From NCBI RefSeq assembly GCF_003261575.2, contig NZ_CP036175.1, positions 6,014,001 to 6,078,000 on the forward strand: 64,000 nt of DNA, written 5' to 3'. Below, one piece after another: positions 34,973 through 43,321 of the stretch. Both the position numbers and the translations under genes were made by a program. Each line of letters starts with the position of its first letter. Position 1 is the stretch's first letter. A model generated the notes under the pieces. It was not told where the DNA came from and did no database searches. It worked only from the letters and a program-made list of their open reading frames with translations. Source of the DNA: Klebsiella huaxiensis. Lineage in GTDB: Bacteria; Pseudomonadota; Gammaproteobacteria; Enterobacterales; Enterobacteriaceae.

Positions 34973-36269
34973 TCCAATTTCCGCCTCCCTGACATTACTT
35001 GGTGTGTTCATTGTCTTACTCGCGATGGGCGCGCCCATTGGGATCTGTATCGTTATTGCCTCCTGCAGTACGATGATGTTGGTCTTACCGTTCGATATTT
35101 CAATGTTCGCCACCGCGCAGAAAATGTTCTCCAGTCTCGATAGTTTCGCGCTGCTGGCAGTCCCATTTTTTGTTCTTTCTGGCGTCATTATGAATAGCGG
35201 CGGAATCGCCACTCGCTTGGTCAACTTCGCTAAACTCTTCACCGGTCGTCTGCCTGGCTCATTAACTTATACCAACATCGTCGGTAATATGATGTTCGGC
35301 GCTATTTCCGGCTCAGCAATCGCCGCGTCCACCTCAATCGGTGGCGTCATGGTGCCGATGAGCGCGAAAGAAGGCTATAGCCGCGCCTTTGCTTCCGCGG
35401 CCAATATCGCCTCCGCACCAACCGGGATGCTGATCCCGCCAACCACCGCTTTTATTCTCTATGCACTGGCCAGCGGCGGGACGTCGATCGCCGCGTTATT
35501 CGCCGGGGGTATGGTCGCGGGGGTGTTATGGGGGGTCGGTTGCATGATCGTCACCTGGGTTGTGGCGAAAAGAAATAACTACCGCGTATTTTTTACCGTT
35601 CAGAAGGGTATGGCGCTAAAGGTTACTCTTGAAGCAGTACCAAGCCTGTTGCTGATCGTGATTATTGTCGGCGGAATCGTGCAGGGTATTTTTACCGCAA
35701 TTGAAGCATCGGCAATTGCGGTGGTCTACACATTGTTACTGACCCTGTGCTACCGGACGCTATCCCTGAAAGATATGCCAACCATACTGATTCAAACGGT
35801 AGTGATGACTGGGGTGATTATGTTCCTGCTGGCTACCTCATCAGCCATGTCCTTCTCTATGTCGATAACCAATATTCCAACCGCTCTCAGCCAGATGATT
35901 CTGGGTATATCTGAAAGCAAAGAGGTTATTTTGCTGGTGGTCACCGTCTTCCTGCTGATCATCGGTGCGTTTATGGATATTGGCCCGGCAATTCTGATTT
36001 TTACCCCGATTCTGCTGCCGATTATGGTCAAACTTGGCGTCGACCCGGTACACTTCGGTATCATCATGATCTATAACCTGGCTATCGGTACTATCACACC
36101 CCCGGTGGGTAGTGGATTATATGTCGGGGCCAGCGTCGGTAAAGTGAAGGTTGAAGAAGTCATTAAGCCGCTCATCCCTTTTTATATCTCCATCGTTGGT
36201 ATTCTTTTACTCATTACTTACCTGCCAGAAATAACATTATTCCTGCCGCGTCTACTGGGCGTAATGTAA
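34965..36269 (+). CDS. TRAP transporter large permease (DctM family)
   Basis: 434 residues with about twelve hydrophobic helices forming the translocation path. DctM hallmarks include VPFFVLSGVIMNSGGIA, GAISGSAIAASTSIGG, NIASAPTGMLIPPTT and GTITPPVGSGLYVG. The ATG at 34965 follows GGAGAA and overlaps the small subunit gene by 8 bp. A terminator follows. The three-gene set is complete; no regulator or catabolic enzyme is in the operon, so the enzymes must be elsewhere. Confidence 0.93.
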   Translation: MIDPISASLTLLGVFIVLLAMGAPIGICIVIASCSTMMLVLPFDISMFATAQKMFSSLDSFALLAVPFFVLSGVIMNSGGIATRLVNFAKLFTGRLPGSLTYTNIVGNMMFGAISGSAIAASTSIGGVMVPMSAKEGYSRAFASAANIASAPTGMLIPPTTAFILYALASGGTSIAALFAGGMVAGVLWGVGCMIVTWVVAKRNNYRVFFTVQKGMALKVTLEAVPSLLLIVIIVGGIVQGIFTAIEASAIAVVYTLLLTLCYRTLSLKDMPTILIQTVVMTGVIMFLLATSSAMSFSMSITNIPTALSQMILGISESKEVILLVVTVFLLIIGAFMDIGPAILIFTPILLPIMVKLGVDPVHFGIIMIYNLAIGTITPPVGSGLYVGASVGKVKVEEVIKPLIPFYISIVGILLLITYLPEITLFLPRLLGVM

Positions 36270-36291
36270 TATAACGCGTAAGCAAAACCAT

Positions 36292-36320
36292 CCGCCTTCT
36301 GTCGAAGGCGGCTTTATTTT
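36292..36320 (+). terminator. TRAP operon terminator
   Basis: CCGCCTTC-TGTC-GAAGGCGG (36292-36311), then CTTTATTTTTT, 23 bp after the stop. Confidence 0.8.
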
Positions 36321-36329
36321 TTAATAAGA

Positions 36330-36358
36330 AAAAAACGGCCATCAATCACTGATGGCCG
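36330..36358 (-). terminator. kdgM-like gene terminator
   Basis: CGGCCATCA (36336-36344) pairs with TGATGGCCG (36350-36358); the minus strand continues into a T-run. It faces the TRAP terminator, so the convergent units are well insulated. Confidence 0.8.
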
Positions 36359-36393
36359 AAAAGAAGGGAAAATAAATAATGTAACTCAAAAAA

Positions 36394-37062
36394 TCAGAAA
36401 GTATAACCAATACCCACGCGGAAACGTGTCTGTCGTTCATCTGTTGTACTGCGTACCGAAACATTACCGACTTCTATAAATGGAGACCACTGTTCGATAA
36501 TATATGCCGTACGGAAATTCATCTCATAGTTATCCTTGCCGTTATTAAATTGGTTATATTTGTCCGCTCTTTTATAAATCCCTTCCAGCGTCCAGTCGAA
36601 ATTATTCCATTTATATCCAGCCCAGGCATCCATACGATTAACAGTATCATCCTCACGAGAATCAGAAGAGCGACGAACATATTCGAAACGATAGCGAGCA
36701 CCTAACCACCAGCTCTCATTAAGGGTCCAGGTTGCTCGCAGGTAAGGTTTATAGTTGGAGTAGCCGTTTCCTGTTTCCAGAACAAACCCAGGCTGCCAGG
36801 CAACATCTCCCGCTTTAAACTGATAGCTGGCGGTATATTCGTTACCCTGAGTCTCCATATCATTGAAAGCTCTATCGGCATCATCACCAGACTTTGAAAT
36901 AGCCTCAATGGCAAAACCAAAACCATTATTAAATCGATGTGATATGTAAGCACGGTCATAGTTAGCCTTGCTATCATCAAGATATTCATGACGTACATCT
37001 ACATATACAGCATGAGCACTACTTACAGTAAGAGGTAGCAGTAATAAAAGCGCTTTTTTCAT
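36394..37062 (-). CDS. Oligogalacturonate-specific porin (KdgM family)
   Basis: Small outer-membrane beta-barrel of 222 residues, the size of KdgM porins (12 strands). A signal peptide ends near SAHA-VYV; barrel strands alternate throughout (YVDVRHEYLDDSK, NEYTASYQFKAGD, WWLGARYRFEYVRR) and the chain ends in an aromatic residue, VGIGYTF. The family lets acidic pectin oligomers through the outer membrane. It faces the TRAP operon and both have KdgR-like boxes, supporting a joint outer/inner-membrane route. The gene and especially its upstream region are AT-richer than the surroundings. Confidence 0.88.
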   Translation of the reverse strand: MKKALLLLLPLTVSSAHAVYVDVRHEYLDDSKANYDRAYISHRFNNGFGFAIEAISKSGDDADRAFNDMETQGNEYTASYQFKAGDVAWQPGFVLETGNGYSNYKPYLRATWTLNESWWLGARYRFEYVRRSSDSREDDTVNRMDAWAGYKWNNFDWTLEGIYKRADKYNQFNNGKDNYEMNFRTAYIIEQWSPFIEVGNVSVRSTTDERQTRFRVGIGYTF

Positions 37063-37509
37063 AAAAATATCCATATAAAATTTGCAGAGAAGTATTTAAA
37101 TCAAAGCTCAACAAATAAGATAATCAATACAAAACGATGTTTCAATATCAGTTATTTTTTTAATGATAAAATGCGATTAGGCTCAAGGTTACATAATTTA
37201 ATATTCTTACACCATAAGCATAAAATATAAAAAGAGCGCTTTGATATTTATCCGATAAATATTAAAAGAGTTAAATTAAATTTAACTCTATGATTTTGAA
37301 GGATTATAAAAATTCATAATACAACCAAATCATGTATTTGATAAATAAATAAAAAGAAGAACTTCTCATTATTGCCAGCTTTGTTAACTCCATGTCCATT
37401 AATAGAAGGTTTTCTTTAGAATTATATGCACACAAAAAATAATAAAGTATTTAAAAAGAAAGCAAAGAAGGTAATGGGAGAAAAAAGTGACGAGAGCTAA
37501 GAATGGTAT
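37063..37509. other. AT-rich control region of the kdgM-like gene
   Basis: About 450 bp with no plausible gene and roughly 25-30% GC by eye. It holds the kdgM-like promoter, a KdgR-like site (37126-37146) and a lone ATTGCCAG (37371). The end near 37500 is just after the rhaR stop. The base composition suggests DNA of foreign origin or an H-NS-bound silencing region. Confidence 0.5.
37126..37146. promoter_or_regulatory. KdgR-like site before the kdgM-like gene
   Basis: AAAAC-GAT-GTTTC inside AATAC...CAAT follows the GAAAC-N3-GTTTC operator form with one mismatch. It lies 64-84 bp upstream of the start, a usual distance for repression. Confidence 0.45.
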
Positions 37510-38361
37510 TTACAGTACCGCCGCTCGACTGCGCTGCCGCCACTGCCCAGGCGTCATGCCAATCTCACGGTTAAACACCACCGAAAAGTAGTTACTGTCT
37601 TCAAAGCCGCACTGCATCGCCACTTCGCCAATCAGTCGTTCCGTATGCTGTAACAGATACTGAGCGTGGCAAATCCGCAGCTGGCGCAAATAGTGGTTGA
37701 TGGTCATTCCCGTCTGCTGACGAAACTGCTGGCGTAGCGCGCGTTCACTGCACCCTTCCCGCTCACAAAATTTATCCAGAAAAAAAGGCCGGTTCAGGCT
37801 ACCCGCCAGTTCGGTAAGCAGCTTATCGAGCAGAGCCTCGCTCTGAGTTGCCGCCAGATTATCGGTGGCATAGCGATAACGCTGGAGGATAAGCACCAGT
37901 TGAGCAAACAGCAGTTCGGCCATATCATTGGCCTGCGCATCGCTACGGCTACTCTCGTGCTCAAGTTGGGTAATCACCTGCCGGACCTGAGCCATGCCGC
38001 TGCTGCCAATTCGCCAGTGCGGGACCCACGGCGTACCGAACAGGCCGGGAATATGTGCCGCCCAGTCAAAATTAAGCCGTAACCGGTCCGGGCAATAAAT
38101 GACGTTTTGCAGGACGAGATCGTTCACCGAGGCGTAGGAGTGTTTGTCTTCGGCGCGGATATAGAACAAATCGCCGCGGGTTATGCGCCACGGGCGATCG
38201 TTAAGGACGTGCAGGCCGTTTCCCCGCCACACCAGCACCAGTTCACAAAATTCATGAGTGTGTTCGGCGAAGACGTTTTGCGGATAGCGATCCGCCACCG
38301 CCACCGCCTGAGCGGGGGAAGCAAAAAATTCATTTTTGCGAAGAATCAACTGACCTGCCAC
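37510..38361 (-). CDS. rhaR: AraC-family activator RhaR
   Basis: Rhamnose-responsive activator of the rhaSR operon. 283 residues: an N-terminal cupin sensing domain (FAEHTHEFCELVLVWRGNGLHV) and two C-terminal helix-turn-helix motifs (LDKFCEREGCSERALRQQF and IGEVAMQCGFEDSNYFSVVF). The start is GTG at 38361 with GGAG 7 bases upstream; E. coli annotations use a longer N-terminus not seen here. It lies 73 bp downstream of rhaS. Confidence 0.95.
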   Translation of the reverse strand: MAGQLILRKNEFFASPAQAVAVADRYPQNVFAEHTHEFCELVLVWRGNGLHVLNDRPWRITRGDLFYIRAEDKHSYASVNDLVLQNVIYCPDRLRLNFDWAAHIPGLFGTPWVPHWRIGSSGMAQVRQVITQLEHESSRSDAQANDMAELLFAQLVLILQRYRYATDNLAATQSEALLDKLLTELAGSLNRPFFLDKFCEREGCSERALRQQFRQQTGMTINHYLRQLRICHAQYLLQHTERLIGEVAMQCGFEDSNYFSVVFNREIGMTPGQWRQRSRAAVL

Positions 38362-38434
38362 TCATCAACTCCAGACGCGAAAAAACGAATCATTATTCGC
38401 GTTTATGCCTGTTAATACGTTGACTGCTCTCGCG

Positions 38435-39271
38435 TTACTGAAGAATCGCGTCGCGCCCCTGGCGAATATCGCGCGGGGACCAGTCAAACTCCCGGCGAAA
38501 AAGCGTCGAAAAGTGGTTACTATCGCCAAAACCACAGCGATACGCGATATCCGTCACGCTATCATCGCTATGTCGTAGCAGATGGCGGGCTTTCATCAAC
38601 CGCACCCGGTTCAGATAGCGTTGCGGCGTCAGGCCAGTTTGCTGTTTTAACTGGCGGTGCAGAGTGCGCAGGGACAGCGAAAACTGCGCCGCCACCTCTT
38701 CCCAGCAGACATCTTCGGCAAAATGATCTTCCAGCCAGGCCATCAGGTGATTCAACCGCGCATCGTTATCGGCGATTCCTTCAGCAAGGCTGCTTTTACG
38801 CAGTAGCACCAGCAACTGCATAAAGAAAATCTCGCGGCTGGCGATGGAATGCATGTCCAAATCCGCACCAACGTTTTCCATCTGGCCAACAATCTGGCGA
38901 ACCTGCTGCAACGCGCTTTGGTTAACTCGCCAGTGTGAGAGGTAATTCCCCTCCTGCTCCTGCGGCAGCAGTTCGTGCAGACCGGACAAAAAACGAAACG
39001 CGTCCGGCGCGCGATAAAGCACATTGGTCAGGCATAAATTATCCGTGTGCTCGTAGAGATGGCGATCGTGATCGCGAATAAAACAGACCGACCCGCCGCT
39101 GATGGTGTAGGGCTGACCGTTGAAAACATGAATTCCCGTACCGTGTTCGACGATAACAATTTCATGAAAATCATGATGATGCTCAGGAAAGGCCGATTGC
39201 GGGAGCCGCGGTTCAATGGCAACAGCAGAAACGCCGGACTTGAAGAAATCCACACTGTGCAACATGGTCAT
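38435..39271 (-). CDS. rhaS: AraC-family activator RhaS
   Basis: Activates rhaBAD and rhaT when L-rhamnose is bound. 278 residues as in E. coli. The cupin domain FPEHHHDFHEIVIVEHGTG and the DNA-binding helices FSLSLRTLHRQLKQQTGLTPQ and VTDIAYRCGFGDSNHFSTLF are near identical. It is divergent from rhaB across a 311-bp control region. It should not be confused with the ABC binding protein at 43322, which is called RhaS in rhizobia. Confidence 0.97.
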   Translation of the reverse strand: MTMLHSVDFFKSGVSAVAIEPRLPQSAFPEHHHDFHEIVIVEHGTGIHVFNGQPYTISGGSVCFIRDHDRHLYEHTDNLCLTNVLYRAPDAFRFLSGLHELLPQEQEGNYLSHWRVNQSALQQVRQIVGQMENVGADLDMHSIASREIFFMQLLVLLRKSSLAEGIADNDARLNHLMAWLEDHFAEDVCWEEVAAQFSLSLRTLHRQLKQQTGLTPQRYLNRVRLMKARHLLRHSDDSVTDIAYRCGFGDSNHFSTLFRREFDWSPRDIRQGRDAILQ

Positions 39272-39457
39272 AGCCGCTCCTCGAAATGAGAAAAATTATC
39301 AATCAGTGGTGCAAATAGTAATTAAGGGTCGGCAATCCGGCCTTCAATTTTTGACTACAAAGTTCGTAAAGCCTGCCGCTTTTTCAAGAAATGACGGGAA
39401 AGATCGGGAACTGCGGACAACATCACATCCCTCAGTGAGCCACTGATCAAACGAAAC

Positions 39458-39473
39458 TGTGACCTCCCTCACG
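39458..39473. promoter_or_regulatory. CRP site between rhaS and rhaB
   Basis: TGTGA-CCTCCC-TCACG matches the CRP consensus at nine of ten arm bases. It lies 110-125 bp before rhaB, matching the catabolite control known for the E. coli rha operons. Confidence 0.8.
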
Positions 39474-39487
39474 GTCACCTTTGCTTT

Positions 39488-39527
39488 CTTGCCAGCGGCG
39501 AATTTTCCCTGTCAGTAACAAGAAGGT
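39488..39527 (+). promoter_or_regulatory. RhaS activator site of rhaBAD
   Basis: CTTGCC (39488-39493) and TTTTCCCTGTCAGTAAC with AGAAGG closely match the RhaS half-sites of the E. coli rhaBAD promoter, including the shared CTGTCAGTAAC core at 39509-39519. The downstream TTTTTTAGACT (about 39542-39552) fits the -10 region. Confidence 0.75.
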
Positions 39528-39582
39528 GAGTCAGGCGCAACTTTTTTAGACTGCTTGCAATGATTTTCACAAGGATCTTCCC

Positions 39583-41049
39583 ATGAGTTTTCGTCATTGT
39601 GTTGCGGTTGATTTAGGCGCCTCCAGCGGGCGGGTGATGCTCGCCAGTTATGAACCCGGGCAGCAAACGCTGGCGCTGCGCGAAATTCACCGCTTTACCA
39701 ATAGCCTACAGAAGGTAGATGGCTTCGACTGCTGGGATATCGATAGCCTGGAAAATGAAATTCGCTGCGGCCTGGTGAAAGTATGCGAACAGGGCATCCT
39801 GATCGATAGCATCGGCATTGATACCTGGGGCGTGGATTATGTCCTGCTGGATAAACAGGGCCAGCGAGTCGGCCTGCCGGTTTCCTATCGCGACTCCCGC
39901 ACTCAGGGCCTGATGCGCCATGCCGAAGAGCAGATGGGACGTGCAGATATCTATCGCCGCAGCGGTATTCAGTTTCTGCCGTTTAACACCCTTTATCAGC
40001 TTCGCGCGCTGGTTGAACAGCAGCCGGAGCTGGTCAGCCAGGCCGCGCACGCGCTGCTGATCCCGGACTACCTTAGCTTTCGCCTGACCGGCAAAATGAA
40101 CTGGGAATACACCAACGCCACCACCACACAGCTGGTCAATATCAATAGCGATAACTGGGATGAAGAGCTGCTGAACTGGACCGGCGCGCCGCGCGAATGG
40201 TTCGGTACGCCGACGCACCCGGGCAACGTTATCGGCCACTGGATTTGCCCGCAGGGAAATCATATTCCGGTAGTTGCCGTCGCCAGCCACGATACCGCCA
40301 GCGCGGTTATCGCCTCGCCGTTAGCCAACAAAAACGCCGCTTATCTCTCTTCCGGCACCTGGTCGCTAATGGGCTTTGAAAGCAAAACCCCCTGCACCAG
40401 CGATGAGGCGCTAAAGGCCAACATCACCAACGAAGGCGGGGCTGAAGGTCGCTATCGGGTACTGAAAAATATTATGGGCCTGTGGCTGCTCCAGCGGGTG
40501 CTGAAAGAGCAAAACGTCGGTGACCTGTCGGAGCTGATCGCCCGCACCGCGGCGCTCCCAGCCTGCCGTTTCGTTATTGATTGCAACGACGACCGCTTTA
40601 TCAACCCCGACAACATGAGCGCTGAAATTCAGGCCGCCTGCCGCGAATCCGGGCAGCCGGTTCCTGCCAGCGATGCCGAACTGGCGCGCTGCATTTTCGA
40701 CAGCTTAGCGCTGCTCTACGCCCGAGTACTCAACGAACTGTCGGCGCTTCGCGACCAGCCATTCAGTCAGTTGCATATCGTCGGCGGCGGCTGCCAGAAC
40801 GAACTGCTTAACCAGCTGTGCGCCGATGCCTGCGGCATCACCGTGGTCGCTGGCCCCATTGAGGCCTCCACGCTAGGCAACATCGGCATCCAGTTAATGA
40901 CCCTCGACGAGCTGCATAACGTCGATGAATTCCGTCAGGTGGTGAGGCAAAACTACGCCCTCACCACCTTTACCCCTAATCCTGAAAGTGAAATTGCCCG
41001 CTTCGTCGCGCAGTTTCAGCCACAACAGACCAAGGAGCTTTGCGCATGA
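39583..41049 (+). CDS. rhaB: L-rhamnulokinase
   Basis: FGGY-family kinase that phosphorylates L-rhamnulose at C1. 488 residues (489 in E. coli). The N-terminal phosphate-binding loop VDLGASSGRVML, catalytic-domain motif GIDTWGVDYVLLD and second ATP-domain motifs SSGTWSLMGFE and VGGGCQNELLNQL are present. It is the first gene of the rhaBAD operon and overlaps rhaA by 4 bp. Confidence 0.97.
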   Translation: MSFRHCVAVDLGASSGRVMLASYEPGQQTLALREIHRFTNSLQKVDGFDCWDIDSLENEIRCGLVKVCEQGILIDSIGIDTWGVDYVLLDKQGQRVGLPVSYRDSRTQGLMRHAEEQMGRADIYRRSGIQFLPFNTLYQLRALVEQQPELVSQAAHALLIPDYLSFRLTGKMNWEYTNATTTQLVNINSDNWDEELLNWTGAPREWFGTPTHPGNVIGHWICPQGNHIPVVAVASHDTASAVIASPLANKNAAYLSSGTWSLMGFESKTPCTSDEALKANITNEGGAEGRYRVLKNIMGLWLLQRVLKEQNVGDLSELIARTAALPACRFVIDCNDDRFINPDNMSAEIQAACRESGQPVPASDAELARCIFDSLALLYARVLNELSALRDQPFSQLHIVGGGCQNELLNQLCADACGITVVAGPIEASTLGNIGIQLMTLDELHNVDEFRQVVRQNYALTTFTPNPESEIARFVAQFQPQQTKELCA

Positions 41050-42305
41050 CCACTCAACTTGAACAAGCCTGGGAAATTGCCAAACAGCGCTACGCCAGTA
41101 TCGGCGTGGACGTCGAGGAGGCCTTGCGCCAGCTGGACCGCCTGCCTGTTTCCATGCACTGCTGGCAGGGCGATGACGTCGTCGGTTTTGAAAACCCGGA
41201 AGGGAGCCTGACCGGCGGTATTCAGGCCACCGGTAACTATCCGGGCAAAGCGCGTAACGCCACCGAACTGCGCGCTGACCTTGAGCAGGCGCTGAGCCTG
41301 ATTCCGGGGCCAAAACGCCTGAACCTGCACGCGCTCTATCTGGAATCCGAAACGCCGGTACCGCGTAATGAAATCAAACCGGAGCACTTTAAAAACTGGG
41401 TCGAGTGGGCGAAAGCCAACAAGCTGGGGCTGGATTTTAACCCCTCCTGCTTCTCGCACCCACTGAGCGCCGACGGCTTTACGCTGTCGCACGCCAACGA
41501 TGAAATCCGCCAGTTCTGGATCGATCACTGCAAGGCCAGCCGCAGCGTTTCCGCGTATTTCGGCGAGCAGCTGGGCACGCCGTCGGTGATGAATATCTGG
41601 ATCCCTGACGGCATGAAAGATATCACCGTTGACCGTTTCGCTCCGCGTCAGCGTCTGCTGAATGCGCTTGATGAAGTGATCAGTGAAAAATTCAACCCAG
41701 CGCATCACATCGACGCCGTGGAGAGCAAGCTGTTCGGTATTGGCGCAGAGAGCTACACCGTCGGCTCCAATGAGTTCTATATGGGTTACGCCACCAGCCG
41801 CCAGACCGCCCTGTGCCTGGATGCCGGCCACTTCCACCCGACGGAAGTGATCTCCGACAAAATATCCGCCGCGATGCTCTATATCCCACGCTTGCTGCTG
41901 CACGTCAGCCGCCCGGTACGCTGGGACAGCGACCACGTGGTGCTGCTGGATGACGAAACTCAGGCCATCGCCAGCGAAATTATCCGTCACGATCTGTTCG
42001 ACCGCGTGCATATCGGCCTCGATTTCTTCGATGCCTCGATCAACCGCATCGCGGCATGGGTGATTGGTACCCGCAATATGAAGAAAGCGCTGCTGCGCGC
42101 TCTGCTGGAGCCGACCGCACAGCTGCGCCAGCTGGAACTCGATGGCGATTACACCGCCCGTCTGGCGCTGCTGGAAGAGCAGAAATGTCTGCCGTGGCAG
42201 GCCATCTGGGAGATGTACTGCCAGCGTCACGATACGCCAGCAGGCAGCCAGTGGCTGGATAACGTCCGGGCTTACGAGAATGCAGTTCTGAGCCAGCGCG
42301 GGTAA
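41046..42305 (+). CDS. rhaA: L-rhamnose isomerase
   Basis: Converts L-rhamnose to L-rhamnulose, Mn-dependent, cytoplasmic TIM barrel. 419 residues as in E. coli. Conserved stretches are GLDFNPSCFSHPLSADG, HHIDAVESKLFGIGAESYTVGS and ALCLDAGHFHPTE. The ATG at 41046 overlaps the rhaB stop (ATGA); an ATG 6 bp upstream is in frame but poorer. A GC-rich hairpin follows before rhaD. Confidence 0.97.
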   Translation: MTTQLEQAWEIAKQRYASIGVDVEEALRQLDRLPVSMHCWQGDDVVGFENPEGSLTGGIQATGNYPGKARNATELRADLEQALSLIPGPKRLNLHALYLESETPVPRNEIKPEHFKNWVEWAKANKLGLDFNPSCFSHPLSADGFTLSHANDEIRQFWIDHCKASRSVSAYFGEQLGTPSVMNIWIPDGMKDITVDRFAPRQRLLNALDEVISEKFNPAHHIDAVESKLFGIGAESYTVGSNEFYMGYATSRQTALCLDAGHFHPTEVISDKISAAMLYIPRLLLHVSRPVRWDSDHVVLLDDETQAIASEIIRHDLFDRVHIGLDFFDASINRIAAWVIGTRNMKKALLRALLEPTAQLRQLELDGDYTARLALLEEQKCLPWQAIWEMYCQRHDTPAGSQWLDNVRAYENAVLSQRG

Positions 42306-42317
42306 ACACTGGACTTT

Positions 42318-42348
42318 CCCCGGGTCGCGGCTGACGGCTTACCCGGGG
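42318..42348 (+). repeat. REP-like hairpin between rhaA and rhaD
   Basis: CCCCGGGT (42318-42325) pairs with ACCCGGGG (42341-42348) around GCGGCTGACGGCTT, similar to the REP at 2483-2512. No T-run follows. It could set the relative amounts of rhaA and rhaD message. Confidence 0.6.
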
Positions 42349-42409
42349 ACTCGCACGTATTTACGGTGAGGGGCTAACCCCGCACCGAATTAACAGGAAA
42401 CACAAGACT

Positions 42410-43240
42410 ATGCAGACCATTACTGACTCCTGGTTCGTCCAGGGCATGATTAAAGCCACTTCCGACGCCTGGCTGAAAGGCTGGGACGAGCGCAACGGCG
42501 GCAATCTGACGCTGCGCCTCGATGAAGCGGATATCGAACCTTATGCAGCGGATTTCCACGCTAAACCGCGCTATATCGCCCTGAGCCAGCCGATGCCGAC
42601 GCTGGCTAACCAGCCGTTTATCGTGACCGGTTCCGGCAAATTCTTCCGCAACGTCCAGCTCGACCCGGCCGCTAACCTCGGCGCAGTAAAAGTCGACAGC
42701 GACGGCGCGGGATACCATATTCTGTGGGGCCTGACTCACGATGCGGTACCGACCTCCGAGCTGCCAGCGCACTTCCTGTCGCACAGCGAGCGCATCAAGC
42801 TAACCAACGGCAAAGATCGGGTGATCATGCATTGCCATGCCACCAACCTGATCGCCCTGACCTACGTGCTGGAAAACAACAGCGATCTGTTCACCCGCAA
42901 ACTGTGGGAAGGCAGCACCGAATGCCTGGTGGTATTCCCGGACGGCGTCGGCATTTTACCGTGGATGGTGCCGGGCACTGACGAAATCGGCCAGGCCACC
43001 GCCGAGGCCATGCAGCAACACTCGCTGGTGCTATGGCCGTTCCACGGCGTCTTCGGCAGTGGCCCTAATCTGGACGAAACCTTCGGCCTGATCGACACCG
43101 CCGAGAAATCTGCCGAAGTGCTGGTGAAAGTCTATTCAATGGGCGGTATGAAACAAACCATCACCCGTGAAGAGCTGGTCGCCCTTGGCAAACGCTTCAA
43201 TGTTCAACCAATGCAGTCCGCGTTAGACCTTTATCAATAA
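42410..43240 (+). CDS. rhaD: L-rhamnulose-1-phosphate aldolase
   Basis: Zinc class-II aldolase that splits L-rhamnulose 1-phosphate into dihydroxyacetone phosphate and L-lactaldehyde. 276 residues (274 in E. coli). Zinc ligands lie in MHCHATNLIAL and LWPFHGVFGSG, with the catalytic Glu region in WEGSTECLVVFPD. Lactaldehyde made here is the substrate of the FucO-like enzyme downstream. A GC hairpin separates it from the ABC genes. Confidence 0.97.
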   Translation: MQTITDSWFVQGMIKATSDAWLKGWDERNGGNLTLRLDEADIEPYAADFHAKPRYIALSQPMPTLANQPFIVTGSGKFFRNVQLDPAANLGAVKVDSDGAGYHILWGLTHDAVPTSELPAHFLSHSERIKLTNGKDRVIMHCHATNLIALTYVLENNSDLFTRKLWEGSTECLVVFPDGVGILPWMVPGTDEIGQATAEAMQQHSLVLWPFHGVFGSGPNLDETFGLIDTAEKSAEVLVKVYSMGGMKQTITREELVALGKRFNVQPMQSALDLYQ

Positions 43241-43248
43241 CAACATCG

Positions 43249-43272
43249 CGCCCCGCTCACCGAGACGGGGCG
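43249..43272 (+). other. Hairpin between rhaD and the ABC transporter genes
   Basis: CGCCCCG (43249-43255) pairs with CGGGGCG (43266-43272) without a T-run. It may be an attenuator or RNA-processing site; readthrough into the ABC genes is plausible. Confidence 0.5.
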
Positions 43273-43321
43273 AAACATCACCTGCAAACCCTACAAAACT
43301 GACTCATGTGGAGTAAAAGCA

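Noticed and set aside
41016..42230. A 404-codon open frame on the minus strand across rhaA
   Set aside because: It is the antisense shadow of the well-supported rhaA gene, with no ribosome-binding site and a composition typical of shadow frames in high-GC coding DNA.
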